From NCBI RefSeq assembly GCF_045679555.1, contig NC_092096.1:21537016-21601015 (forward strand): DNA of 64,000 bases, read 5' to 3'. This document shows, piece by piece, positions 34,037-47,684 of the stretch; position 1 is the stretch's first letter, and the number at the start of each line of letters is the position of its first letter. The translations under genes and the position numbers were made by a program. The notes below the pieces were generated by a model. The model searched no databases. It saw only the letters and a list, made by a program, of their open reading frames with translations, and was not told the DNA's origin. The DNA comes from Salvelinus alpinus. Its lineage: Eukaryota; Chordata; Actinopteri; Salmoniformes; Salmonidae.

Positions 34037-34171
34037 TATAAAGTGCAAAGTCCTTCAAGGGGATAATTGAAGTCTGGCGTACAACCAGACTTATACTGTA
34101 GATCTACAGAGACATCATGAGAGCCACTGCAGCCGTCCTATTGGTCCTCTGTCTCCTGACCATCAGTCATG
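34037..34171 (+). pseudogene. Orphan lectin promoter and exon 1, plus strand
   Basis: TATA box TATAAAG at 34037-34043, then ATG at 34117 and a complete exon 1 (34117-34171) encoding [18 protein letters not shown], ending CATG/GTAAGTTACC. About 130 bases of intron 1 follow, then homology stops; no exon 2 lies before 35.1 kb. The upstream sequence matches that of gene A in reverse, including AGGTGACATTACACA. It points toward the 3' end of gene C. It could still start transcripts. Confidence 0.85.
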
Positions 34172-35146
34172 GTAAGTTACCATCATCTGAAACATGCTTG
34201 ATCAACTTGGAATTGATCATGAGTTTGGCTCCATAATTTCATCCTCCTTGTTGTTGGTGTACTCTACTCATGTATTATTCTCTTTGTGCTTTGTTTATGT
34301 GTCTTTGTGTCTGTGAGCTCTACTCATTAGGCTTTGGTGTCAAAAGAAGAAAATGACCTATATGGAGATAGCACTCCATGTAGCTGTCCATGCTGTCACT
34401 GAAACAGTCCATGAAAATGATAGGATGTGTGCGCTCTAAATGCTTAGAAAGAGTAGAAATCTTTTGGGTTCCATGTAGAAACCTATAAGGAAAGGGTTCT
34501 ACCTGGAAAAGGGTTATTCAACGGGTTCTCCTATGGGGACAGCCGAAGAACCCTTTTAAGGCTCTAGATAGCACCTTTTTTTCTAAGAGCAGGCTTTATA
34601 ACTCTGGTTTATTGAAATGACCATCGAACAGCAGGAAATCTCCCACATTGATCCTTTAGCGTTTGTGAAGTTTTAAGCAGGTGTCCCCCTCTGCTGCATG
34701 TTAATACATGTTCAGTATTGGGAGGGTGGGGGGGATAGTCAGGCTATTTACAGAGCAATATGGTCTGCAAAGAGTTTCCACAATATGTTTACATTCTAGG
34801 CAACTAGTCATTTGTTAATAATAAATTACACATTTGCCTCAAAGAGTAGTGTAATGATTAGTGGGTAGTTACCCATCTTTAATAGAGCACACTGTAAAAG
34901 GTGTTGTCAAATATGTACCTGACACTACATCAATAAGGCACCTGTCAATCAAACTATGCATCAGGGAACTAAAGGTTCAGTTCCAGTTCCTGCACACTGT
35001 AGCACTGTAACACTCTAGTCTTATTTAACTTTCTAAGTAAGAAGATTCACAAAACAGATCTTTAACTGTATATTTGCAGAGCTACCTTAAATCCTCCATG
35101 TTCAATATGGTTTCAAACACACTGAAATGAGTTTCAAAATTAATGC
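34172..35146. other. Intron-1 remnant, MITE and unassigned sequence
   Basis: 34172-34300 is lectin intron 1. 34455-34590 is a MITE (GGTTCTCCTATGGGGACAGC and GATAGCACCTTTTTTTCTAA). The rest, to the gene C poly(A) signal, has no recognised feature. Confidence 0.6.
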
Positions 35147-35152
35147 TTTATT
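35147..35152 (-). terminator. Poly(A) signal of lectin gene C
   Basis: AATAAA on the minus strand, about 335 bases past the stop. Confidence 0.65.
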
Positions 35153-35485
35153 TGCAGGAAATTATTATATAATGAGATAATGACAAGGATTCCATTCAAT
35201 CCTTTTGATGACCTCTGAACCACAGAAAACAATGTGGATCGTAACCGTGCCCAAGTTTACACTACGATCAAATAGTAGCCATGGCAAAGCTCTAGATCAG
35301 TGATTATAATTGATAGAGATAAAGTACTGAAAAATATAGTTAGAGAGATAGGTTTTAGAATGAAGGATTCTTATGAACTAATGTGGAGAATTGTCAAGGA
35401 GGAGGCTGTTCCAGAAAGAGAGATCAATGAGTTAGCAAGTGAACTTTAGACAGATCCCGAACGGCCTTCAGATGCAGAGGAGAGG

Positions 35486-38400
35486 CTAAGGTGTGCACAC
35501 CATGGTGACGCCAGACTTGGAGATGACCCAAAGACGGCCCAGGTCGTAGGTCACGTGCTTCATTGGCATGTACATTGTGATATGGCTCCATCCAGTTCCC
35601 TCTGGTTTACTGGCTGTGATGCCGTCTCTATGTTGAAGAAAGAGGTGGGGTTCACGTTTTAAAGCTTATACATTTTTTAAAGTACATACAGTACATTTTT
35701 GGACTTTAATAATTGTATATAGCTATTGATTTTTGAAGAATATAACTTCTGCCTCTTGAGTTTAACAACCGCATCAGAAGCCAGAATGTAAATTTTTTCC
35801 CAATTGTTTGTAAACAATGTTATTGTAAACAAACTATGCATACTGTCACGTTCGTCGAATGGAGGAGACCAAGGCGCAGCGTGATATGAATACATTCTTC
35901 TATTTATTAAAACGAAACGAGGAACACTTAAACAAACTAATACAAAACAACAAAACGAACGTGAAGATATATATATATTAAGTGCAGACACAGGCAACTA
36001 ATACATAGACAATAACCAACGAAATACCCAAGGAATATGGCTGCCTAAATATGGTTCCCAATCAGAGACAACGATAAACAGCTGCCTCTAATTGAGAACC
36101 AATCTAGGCAACCATAGACATACAAACACCTAGACTAGTAAACACCCCATAAACATACAAAACCCCTAGACAAGACACAACACTTAAATCACCCTTGTCA
36201 CACCCTGACCTAACCAAAATAAAGAAAACAAAGAATACTAAGGTCAGGGCGTGACACATAGCTTCAATAAACATGTTTCAAACAACAAAAAATATGTGGG
36301 TCTTTCTTTGCATTCATAGCTCCATGTATGAATTTGAGAGTGGTTACATTTGTCTAGCTACATTCTTCAGCTGTTTACCAAAACAAGTGGTGGGGTGTCT
36401 GTGTACTTGTATTTTTATCACAAACTGTAGCTTTAAAGGACATCCCACTTGTACATATTTTACCTTACACTGTCTACACATTTCTTTATAAGTCTGTTAT
36501 ATGTTTAGATCTGATTTCATTTGACTTATTTTATTTACAGTGGCAGGAATAAGTATGTGAACCATTTGGAATTACGTGGACTTCTGCATAAAATGGTCAT
36601 AAAGTCACAACAATAGACAAACACAGTCTGCTTAAACTAATAACACACACATTTTTTCATGTCTTTATTGAACACACCATGTAAACATTCACAGTGCAGG
36701 GTGGGAGAAGTATGTGAACCCTATTTTTTAATTACTGGTTGACCCTACTTTTGCAGCAATAACCTCAACCAAACATTTTCTGTAGTTGCGGATCAGACCT
36801 GCAAAACGGTCAGGAGGAATTTTGGACCATTCCTCTACACAAAACTATATCAGTTCAGCAATATTCTTGGGATGTCTGGTGTGAACCATTCTCTTGAGGT
36901 CATGCCACAGCATTTCAATCGGGTTGAGGTCAGGACTCTGACTGAGCCACTCCAGAAGGCACGTTTTCTTCTGTTGAAGCCATTCTGTTGTTGATTTACC
37001 TCTGTGTTTTGGGTCGTTGTCCTGTTGCATCACCCAACTTCTGTTACGCTTCAATTGGCAGACAGATAGCCTTACATTCTTCTGCAAAATGTCTTGATAA
37101 ACTTGGGAATTAATTTTTCTGTTGATGATAGCAAGCTGTCCAGGCCCTGAGGCAGCAAAGCAGCTCCAAACCATGATACTCCCTTCACCATACTTTACAA
37201 TTGGGATGAGGTTTTGATGTTGGTGTGCTGTGTTCCTTCCAAACAACTCAACTGTAGTTTCATTTGTCCACAGAATATTTTGCCAGTAGCGCTGTGGAAC
37301 ATCCAGATGCTTTTTTGCGAACTTCAGACGTGCAGCAATGTTTTTTTTGGGCAGCAGTGGCTTCTTCCGTGGTGTCCTCCCATGAACATCATTCTTGTTT
37401 CACATATCGTATACTCGTCAACAGAGATGTTCACATGTTCCAGAGATTTCCATAAAGTCTTTGAGCGTTCTGCGCTGTGCTCTTGTAGTCATATTTGCAG
37501 GATGGACACTCTTAGGGAGAGTAGCAACAGTGATTCATAGACAATTTGTCTTACCGTGGACTGATGAACATCATGGCTTTTAGAGATACTTTTGTAACCC
37601 TTTCCAGCTTAATGCAAGTCAACAATTCTTAACCTTAGGTCTTCTGAGATCTCTTTTGTTCAAGGCATGGATCACATCAGACAACGCTTCTTGTGAATAG
37701 CAAACTCAAATTTTGTGAGTGTTTTTTACAGGGCAGGGCAGCTCTAACCAACATCTCCAATCTTGTCTCAATGATTGTACTCCAGGTTAGCTGACTCCTG
37801 ACTCCAATTAGCTTTTGGAGAAGTCATTAGCCTAGGGGTTCACACACATTTTCCATCCTACACTGTGAATGTTTACATTATTTATTCAATATAGACAAGA
37901 AAAATACAATAATTTGTGTGTTATTAGTTTAAGAAGACTGTGTTTGTCTGTTGTTGTGACTTTTATGACCAATTTATGCAGAAATCCAGATAATTCCAAA
38001 GGGTTCACATACTTTTTCTTGGCACCGTATGTATCTATTTAAATGTTTAATTAAAGAGCTTCACAAAGCATGTACAGAAAGGATCAGAGTGATTAAGAAA
38101 TATATAATTATTATTAGAAGTTATTATTACAAGTCATTTTCAAATGAGTTAATAATGTTGAGGGGAAAAGGGTGGAACCATACACATAGTTCAGTAGCAA
38201 CCTTACCTGGAATAAACTTGGCCTGCAGAGTTGACCCCAAAGACACTTCCATCAGTTGCCACCTCAATCATGGAAAGCTTGCCGTCAATGTGCCTCCACC
38301 CATTGCTTAGGCAGGTGTCTCTGTTCACATTCTGGAAACAAACATACAGTCAATCAGCGTTTAAGACAATTTCAACAGATATAATATGAAACAGTTAAAA

Positions 38401-39283
38401 TAACTGAGACTCTCCACCCACTACTACTTTACTCCAGGTCTCACACTCTTTCCCAGATCTTACACTCATTATGTAGATATCATCATTCTTGTTGACTGCC
38501 CAGCACCCAAACGGTCCACAACTGTAGTACTTCCCGCTTCCTGGCAACCTTGACCCTGAATAGCTTAAGCTTCGACCCATGAAGTCAAGTGTGAAACTTC
38601 TTTTCAGACAGAATGGAATATCATCCTTGGTGGCTCCCAGAATAAACTGGTCCCCCCCAGCATCCACCTGCTTTGTACCGGCTGTAGACCACAAAGACAG
38701 AGACAGCAAACATGAAGTATGCATCTGTGAGTATTGCCAAACTATTTACAATGGCATAATGTTGAACATTAATAATTTAATCTGATGGTAATCAGGAAAG
38801 ATAAGAAGCAGGTGTACTCTGGATTCATAATTGGGTAATGCTCTCCACTTACTTCTAAAATGCACCCAGTTACCGGCCACATACTTGGAGATTTTGGTTT
38901 CGCTGTTGATACTCCAGATCCCTGCTGGTCCTACAGTGATATGCTTCAGGGAACCAGGCAGGCGGATCCATTCATCACCTACCAGGTAGTAGGGGATTTG
39001 ACTTGTGTCCGTTGCAACCACTTGCCCCAGTCCTGCATCGATCTGCATCAGATTCTTGATTTTCACTACTTCCTGACAGTCCCAGGCTATGGAGACACCA
39101 GATCAAAGACACATCAGTAGAGTTCAGCAACAAAAAGGAGGATGAAATTATGGCGCCAACTTGATGATCAATTCCAAGTTTAATGTAGAGCTGCCTATAA
39201 AATACGTTTTCAGATGATGGTAACTTACCATGACTGATGGCCAAGAGACAGAGGACCAGTAGGACGGCTGCAGTGGCTGTCAT
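35486..39283 (-). CDS. FEL: Fish-egg lectin gene C, five exons, intact and diverged
   Basis: Exons on the minus strand: 39229-39283, 38853-39086, 38464-38681, 38207-38331 and 35486-35627; 774 coding bases, 257 aa. Signal [19 protein letters not shown], then [11 protein letters not shown]. All introns are GT-AG. It is the least similar copy: [15 protein letters not shown] for [33 protein letters not shown] in repeat 2, and exon 4 begins [12 protein letters not shown] (two codons longer than LNQDCQNNGW). The core motifs GPFGCWAVN and DGSVFGVN and the six mature cysteines remain. Intron 4 is 2.6 kb because a solo LTR (35844-36256) and a full-length Tc1 (36538-38027) entered it. Surface changes suggest altered sugar specificity (inference). 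Confidence 0.92.
35844..36256 (-). mobile_element. Solo LTR (fossil) in intron 4 of gene C
   Basis: 413 bp, TGTCACGTTCGTCG to GGGCGTGACA, flanked by CATAC and CATAG (one mismatch). Orientation is shown by the inverted CTGCGCCTTGG block near its left end. The host intron continues on both sides. Confidence 0.85.
36538..38027 (-). mobile_element. Tc1/mariner element, full length, dead transposase
   Basis: About 1490 bp between TA duplications (36536-36537, 38028-38029). Long inverted ends: AAGTATGTGAACCATTTGGA against AAGTATGTGAACCCTTTGGA, extending about 100 bases or more. The minus-strand transposase keeps the catalytic part at 36845-37246 ([35 protein letters not shown]); the N-terminal part is broken by stops and frameshifts. 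It sits in intron 4 of gene C at a site empty in gene A (TTTATGTATCTA). Confidence 0.92.
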
Positions 39284-39336
39284 GATGTCTCTGTAGAGCG
39301 ACAGTATAAGTCTGGTTGCAGTTTGGTTGGAAACAG

Positions 39337-39344
39337 ACTTTTCC
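39337..39344 (-). promoter_or_regulatory. TATA box of lectin gene C
   Basis: TATATAAG on the minus strand, 54 bases above the ATG, beside GCAGGGCTATC. Confidence 0.65.
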
Positions 39345-39492
39345 TTCTTATATAGATAGCCCTGCGACAAGCTTTCAATCCCCATGAAATTATTATTAAT
39401 GAGCTATTTATATTTCACAAACAACCTGTTCCAAGGAAAAGTTAACGAGAGGAGGATATAACCCCACCCTCTCCCACACACAGACATGCAAT

Positions 39493-39756
39493 ACCAGTAG
39501 ATCGGCTGCAGTGGCTCTCATGATGTCTCTGTAGATCTACAGTATAATTTTGGTTTTACACCAGACTTCAATTGTCTCCTTGCAGGGCTTTGTGCTTTAA
39601 TAGCCCTGCACATAGCTTTTAAAGCAATGATGGCTTCCTGTTAAACCTGTTTAACACAGAGTTGATGGGAGGCTGGACCCGGACCCGCTTTTATGGTTCC
39701 TCACTAATGGTTAAGTAAAAGACAAACAATTTATGGTAAGGTGAAAGACCCCCTTT
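39493..39756 (-). pseudogene. Second lectin promoter plus exon 1 remnant upstream of gene C
   Basis: ATGAGAGCCACTGCAGCCGA at 39521 downward is the start of a lectin exon 1, cut after about 29 bases. Above it lie GCAGGGCTATTAAAGCAC-like promoter sequence (TATA altered, as in psi-D) and GATGGGAGGCTGGACCCGGA, then minisatellite array 2. This is a D-type 5' unit joined to the promoter of gene C about 200 bases above its ATG. Confidence 0.8.
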
Positions 39757-42287
<2,531 letters not shown>

Positions 42288-44095
42288 GCAGCAATTGGAA
42301 TTTACATAAAGCGAGGCATAAAGCAATCACAGGTGTTGATTGGGAGAGCTAGCAAAGACAACGGGTAAGACAGCAACAGCTAATCAGCTAAGACAACAGG
42401 TAAAATGGCGATGAATGGGCAGAGAGGGTCAGTTAACTACACACAGGGCCTGAGTTCGAAGTATGGGGCCGACAGATAAACAAAATTAACAAAATGTAGT
42501 ACCGTGATTAATGAACAGTCCAGCAGGCATCAGCTATGGAGCCAGATATCATAGGGTCCAGTGAACAGCAATAAATGAAACAGGGAAGTCGTTACTACGC
42601 TAGCAAGTGGGAGACACGGCGTTCATTAAGGTTAGCAGGCCGGGGCTAGCAGAAGAGTCTTCACCGACGTCCGACAAAGGCCGGTTGAGGGAACATCGGA
42701 CTGAATTACGTCGGCAGACCAGGCGTGATGGATCGGCGGGGATCCGTGTCGACAAAGGGTCCAGGCCAATTGGCAAAAGAGGAATTGTAGCTGGAGTCAT
42801 TTTGTTTGCTAGCCGGGAGATGCGCCTGGCTCGGGGCTAACTGGTGCTAGCTTCGGGACAAGGGCGTTAGCCACTCGGTAGCAGCTAGCAAGTTGCAATG
42901 ATCCGATGCAAAGGTCCAGAGCTTACGGCAGGAATCCGGCGATGTAGTGGCTTCTAGTCGTGCTAGTGAAGAGTCCGGGGGGCATCAGCTGTGTAGCCGA
43001 GTGATCATAGGGTCCACTGAGCAGGCCGGGAGATGGGCCTCGGGGCTGGGCCACTCGTTAGCAGCTAGCTAGCTGTGGTGATCTGGAGTAATGGTCCAGT
43101 AATGGAGTAATGGTGGAGAAAAGCAGTCCAATATTCTCAGGGTTGATATCACACTGAGCAGACTGGCGGGTATTATCCAGGGTAAAAGCGGCTGGTGTCT
43201 TAGCTAGAGGTAAAGGCCGCTAGCAGTGGCTAACAATGACTAAATAGCTAGTAGCTAATTAGCTGGCTAGCATCTGATGGCTAGCTTCTGATGGAGGTTC
43301 TAGCTGTAAGGTCTAAAAATAATAGCGGATCCGTATCACATTGGGTGGAGCGGGTTGCCGGAAGGTATATTTAATTTAAAAATGGAAAAAGGGATTGAAA
43401 TATATACAAAAGACGAAAAAATACAATTTACACGGGACAACGACAAACACGTCTGCACTGCTACACCATCTTGGATCACTATGTGATACTACCTTGAAGA
43501 ATCTAAAATCTAAAATATATTTTGATTTGTTTAACAATCTTTTTTTAACTACACGATTCCATATGTGTTATTTCACAGTTTTGATGTCTTCACTATTATT
43601 CTACAATGTAGAAAATAGTAAAACTAAAGAAAAACCCTTGAATGAGTAGTTGTGTCCTAACTTTTGACTGGTACTGTAGGTGTATGGAAAATTGTTGACA
43701 GACATGGGAATGAAGAAAGTTTACATTCTGTCAAACATGTTATTGTTGAATCTCATGGATCCTAATGGGGGAAGCACAGGGCAAATGTCTGGTTTCAGTC
43801 ACAGATAAGGGAGGACAGGTGTGGATTAAGGAGGAGAGAGGAATTCGGCCCAGGTCACAGGTCAGATGGAGTGAGAAGGAACAGACCAAAGGTTTTAGCG
43901 TCAGGCGGGGCCATGACTAAACCAGTGAGAGGAACCAAACAAGTTATTGACTAGCAACAGAGCTGTATTGGCTGTCTAGATGTGCAAGGAGTCTATTCCG
44001 GCTAGTGGGAGGACAAAAATATGTGTTTGTGCAATCGTGTTTTTGTATTTTGCAGTTGTTTAACCCAGTGGGTGAATGAACTTAGTTTGAGTATG
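42288..44095 (-). mobile_element. Inverted copy of the 4303-6423 LINE block
   Basis: The minus strand reads as 4303-6075 does: CTCAAACTAAGTTCATTCAC, the Tc1 fragment (about 43480-43680), CATCTTGGATCACTATGTGA inverted, then the CTAGCTAGC-rich LINE leader down to the start of its reading frame. About 565 bases around the LINE/L2 junction are missing compared with the first copy. It lies directly against psi-D. Confidence 0.82.
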
Positions 44096-44196
44096 GAGTA
44101 TCACACAATAATAATTTTTTCAACATCCTGATGATATCAGGAAAGCTAAGAAGCAGGTGCCCTCTGGATAAATATTGAGTAATGCTCTCCACTTAC

Positions 44197-44573
44197 CTGC
44201 AGCTTGCACCCAGTTGTGAACACACTTGTGAATTGAGTCTGCCTTGTTGATACCCCAGATCCCTGCTGGTCCTACAGTGATATGATTCAGGGAACCAGAC
44301 AGGCAGACCCATATATCACCTACCTGGTAGTAGGACATTTTTATTGTGTCCGTTGCAACCACTTGCCCAGTCCTACATCAGTCTGCATCAGATTCCTGAT
44401 GTCCACTAGCTCCTGACAGTCCCATGCTATAGAGACAAAGACATATGAGTAGATTGCACCAATAAAATCTTGATAAATTCCAAGTTGATCAAGCATGTTT
44501 CAGATGATGGTAACTTACCGTGACTGATGGTCAGGAGACAGAGGACCAATAGGACGGCTGCAGTGGCTCTCAT
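44197..44573 (-). pseudogene. Fish-egg lectin pseudogene D (exons 1 and 2)
   Basis: Exon 1 at 44519-44573 is complete ([18 protein letters not shown]), with a donor. Exon 2 at 44197-44426 is 230 bases instead of 234: it lacks one codon near IHKCVHNWVQAAG and has a one-base deletion in the [11 protein letters not shown] stretch, which shifts the frame. Exons 3-5 are absent; the inverted LINE block starts about 100 bases past exon 2. The TATA position reads TATTAAAG. No working lectin is expected. Confidence 0.88.
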
Positions 44574-44706
44574 GATGTCTCTGTAGATCTACAGTATAAA
44601 TTGAGATTTTACACCAGACTTCAATCGTTCCATTGCAGGGCTTTGCACTTTAATAGCCCTGCACATAGCTTTAAAAGCAATGATGGCTTCCTATTCCACC
44701 TGTATT

Positions 44707-44903
44707 TTTTATATATATTTTTTACCTTAATTTAACTAGGCAAAGATAACTAAGGCCAGGGTGTGACAGAACAACAGATTTGTACCTTGGGGATTTGAAC
44801 TTGCAACCATTAAGTAGATATCATGCTGCCCCGCTACCAAATTGCTGCCCCGCTACCAAATTGCTAGTCCAACGCTCTAACCACTAGGCTACCCTGCCGC
44901 CCC
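44707..44903 (-). mobile_element. HpaI-type tRNA-derived SINE with minisatellite units inside
   Basis: Minus strand: head GGCGGCAGGGTAGCCTAGTG and GTTAGAGCGTTGGACTAG (A box), then ATGGTTGCAAGTTCAAATCC (B box), and 3' end CTTTGCCTAGTTAAATTAAG. Between A and B lie about two copies of CTGCCCCGCTACCAAATTG (44828-44870, plus strand), the unit of the neighbouring array. Confidence 0.85.
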
Positions 44904-45004
44904 GTATATCAAAGAGTTGATGGGAGGCTGGACCAAGAAAGACTTTTCTTGTTCTTTTCTAACGGTTAGGGTAAATACAGACAATTTATGGATAAGTGAA
45001 AGAC

Positions 45005-45866
45005 CCCGTTACCTAACTGCTACTGCTCCGCTACCAAACTGCTGCTGCCCTGCTACCTAACTGCTACTGCCCCGCTACCAAACTGCTGCTGCCCCGCTAC
45101 CAAACTGCTACTGCCTAGCTACCAAACTGCTGCTGCCCCGCTACCAAACTGCTACTGCCCCGCTACCAAACTGCTACTGCCGTGCTACCTAATTACTGCA
45201 GCGCTGCTACCTAACTGCTACTGCCCTGCTACCTAACTGCTACTGCCCTGCTACCAAACTGCTACTGCCCTGCTACCTAATTACTGCAGCGCTGCTACCT
45301 AACTGCTACTGCCCTGCTACCTAACTGCTACTGCCCTGCTACCAAACTGCTACTGCCCTGCTACCTAATTACTGCTTCCCTGCTACCTAACTGCTGCTGC
45401 CCCACTACCTAACTGCTACTGCCCTGCTACCTAACTGCTACTGCCCTGCTACCTAACTGCTGCAGCCCTGCTACCTAACTGCTACTGCCCCACTACCTAA
45501 CTACTGCAGCCCTGCTACCTAACTGCTACTGCCTCACTACCTAACTGCTACTGCCCTGCTACCTAACTGCTACTGCCCCACTACCTAACTGCTACTGCCC
45601 TGCTACCTAACTGCTACTGCCCCACTACCTAACTGCTACTGCCCCGCTACCTAACTGCTACTGCCCCACTACCTAACTGCTACTGCCCCACTACCTAACT
45701 GCTACTGCCCCACTACCTAACTGCTACTGCCCTGCTACCTAACTGCTACTGCCCCACTACCTAACTGCTACTGCCCTGCTACCTAACTGCTACTGCCCCA
45801 CTACCTAACTGCTACTGCCCCACTACCTAACTGCTACTGCCCTGCTACCTAACTGATATTGCTGCA
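45005..45866. repeat. 22-bp minisatellite array 3
   Basis: About 39 copies of CTGCTACTGCCCCACTACCT plus AA, with TACCAAACTGC variants at the psi-D side and CTGCAGCGCTGCTACC higher-order variants near 45195 and 45290. It lies upstream of psi-D. Confidence 0.95.
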
Positions 45867-46969
45867 ACTTAAAGGGAAACGCAACGCTGTTTTGTCAATC
45901 TCTCATATCATTATCATGTTGAAATGGAATGGAATGTTATAACTATTTCTCCAGGCACAACAAGACTGTGGCTTCTATGAAACCTGTCCCGAGTAACCAC
46001 AGACCAGATAAACAGATACAACAATCTCACTAGTGTAGACAGGGCAAACCCGTTTTCACGATTTCTGTTAGTTCCATTTATTGTACAATTATTTTTTTTT
46101 AATCAATAATCAAAATGAAGAAACCGTTTGTGATCCATTGAAAAGCTAATGTACTCAGATTACTTGTATTTTAACACATTATCAACTGCATATGCGCCAA
46201 GAACCCTGTTGTTTTGACAAGTGGCATTTGATCAGATCTAACACAACTGACACATCTGGTGAATCATTTGTTTATCACTGGTAAGAAGAGAATTTGCTAA
46301 AGATAGTCATCTACATTTTAGAGTGTCGGATGGAGATTCAGGGAGGCTGCCGAAACAGGAAAGGAAACCAAATCTGTTGCTTTTCATTTAACCTCAACGA
46401 ATCACAACCCTACAGGGGATATCAACATTGACAAGACTTGGCTGTTATTTCAGTGGTAGCACACTGGGAAATATGTTAATGAGACATGTACTTTCAGCCA
46501 ACAGAGTATTCTAAAGTTGTCAGTCTCAGCAAAGTATACTCTCTTGTGTGATCAACTCAGCTATTTGTGTTGCAAAGGCAAACTTCAATATTTAAGTTCA
46601 AAATGGTTTTACATTGAGCAGAAATCATTGGGTTGATGGAGTATTCCATGTCAGCCATGTCAGCCATATCGAAGCTCACTGGACTTTTTCCAAGTGAAAT
46701 TTTTTAAAGTGTACATTTAGGTAAGGTGTTAATGTCATGTCTGCGACCTAACTATTTGAACATTGATTAATGAATAGTTATGTGATGCCTATTATGCTGC
46801 CTAGTTATGGGATGCTGAATCCTCATCTAACATTGAACTATGAACATTTGAACATTGACTGAGTGCCTAGTTATTGGACACTGATGGTAGATCGGCTATG
46901 ATCATGATGCAATATGAGAGATGATGAGCTATGACAAGGATTGCATTCTCAAATGCCTACTAATTATTC

Positions 46970-47684
46970 TCAATGTGTGCACTGCATGGTGAAGCCAGAT
47001 GTGGAGACGACCCAAAGACGGCCCAGGTCGTAGGTCACGTGCTTCATGCACATCAGGAATTTACATTAAAGTCTGAATGGCACCTACCCGTCGGGCAAGT
47101 CAGGACTATATTTTTGGTTACTCGAAGATTGGATCACTTGCCCGAAAATGTAAATGAGCTGTTTACACTCAGAAGTGCCTTTTAACTACACATAGGGGTG
47201 GACTCATGTATTTCAGTTGTTATGTAAAAACAAATCTCCGAACAGGCTCAACTAGCCTGACTGCCATAAATTGTCTGTCTTTCACTACATTTAATGTAGA
47301 GGAACAAGAAAGATTTGTTTTAGGTTAGGACTACTGGAGTTAGTTTCAGTTGGCTTGAATTCACTTTTTTATATCACCGGCCCAATGGTGCTACCTCAGA
47401 GCAGTGGGGCTACCTCAGAGAAGTGGGGCTACCTCAGAGCAGTGGGGCTACCTCAGAGCAGTGGGGCTACCTCAGAGCAGTGGGGCTACCTCAGAGCAGT
47501 GGGGCTACCTCAGAGCAGTGGGGCTACCTCAGAGCAGTGGGGCTACCTCAGAGCAGGCTTAACTTGAGTGACTGCTCAGTTCACTTGCCCCTAAAGGCCA
47601 TAGGACCATCCTTACCATCAATCCCTACACATTGGGACATTGCTCCATCCAGTGCCCTCTGGTTTACTGGCTGTGATGCTGACT
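46970..47684 (-). pseudogene. Fish-egg lectin exon 5, split by an insertion (unit III)
   Basis: The 5' half (47624-47684) encodes [17 protein letters not shown]; the 3' half (46970-47053) encodes [20 protein letters not shown] and ends MQCTH with a TGA. The insert of about 570 bases carries the palindrome CTACCCGTCGGGCAAG and the 19-bp array at 47386-47557. It is better preserved than the unit II copy. Confidence 0.87.
47386..47557. repeat. 19-bp minisatellite (unit III)
   Basis: About nine copies of AGCAGTGGGGCTACCTCAG, against about 19 in unit II, with one AGAAGTGGGG variant. Confidence 0.94.
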
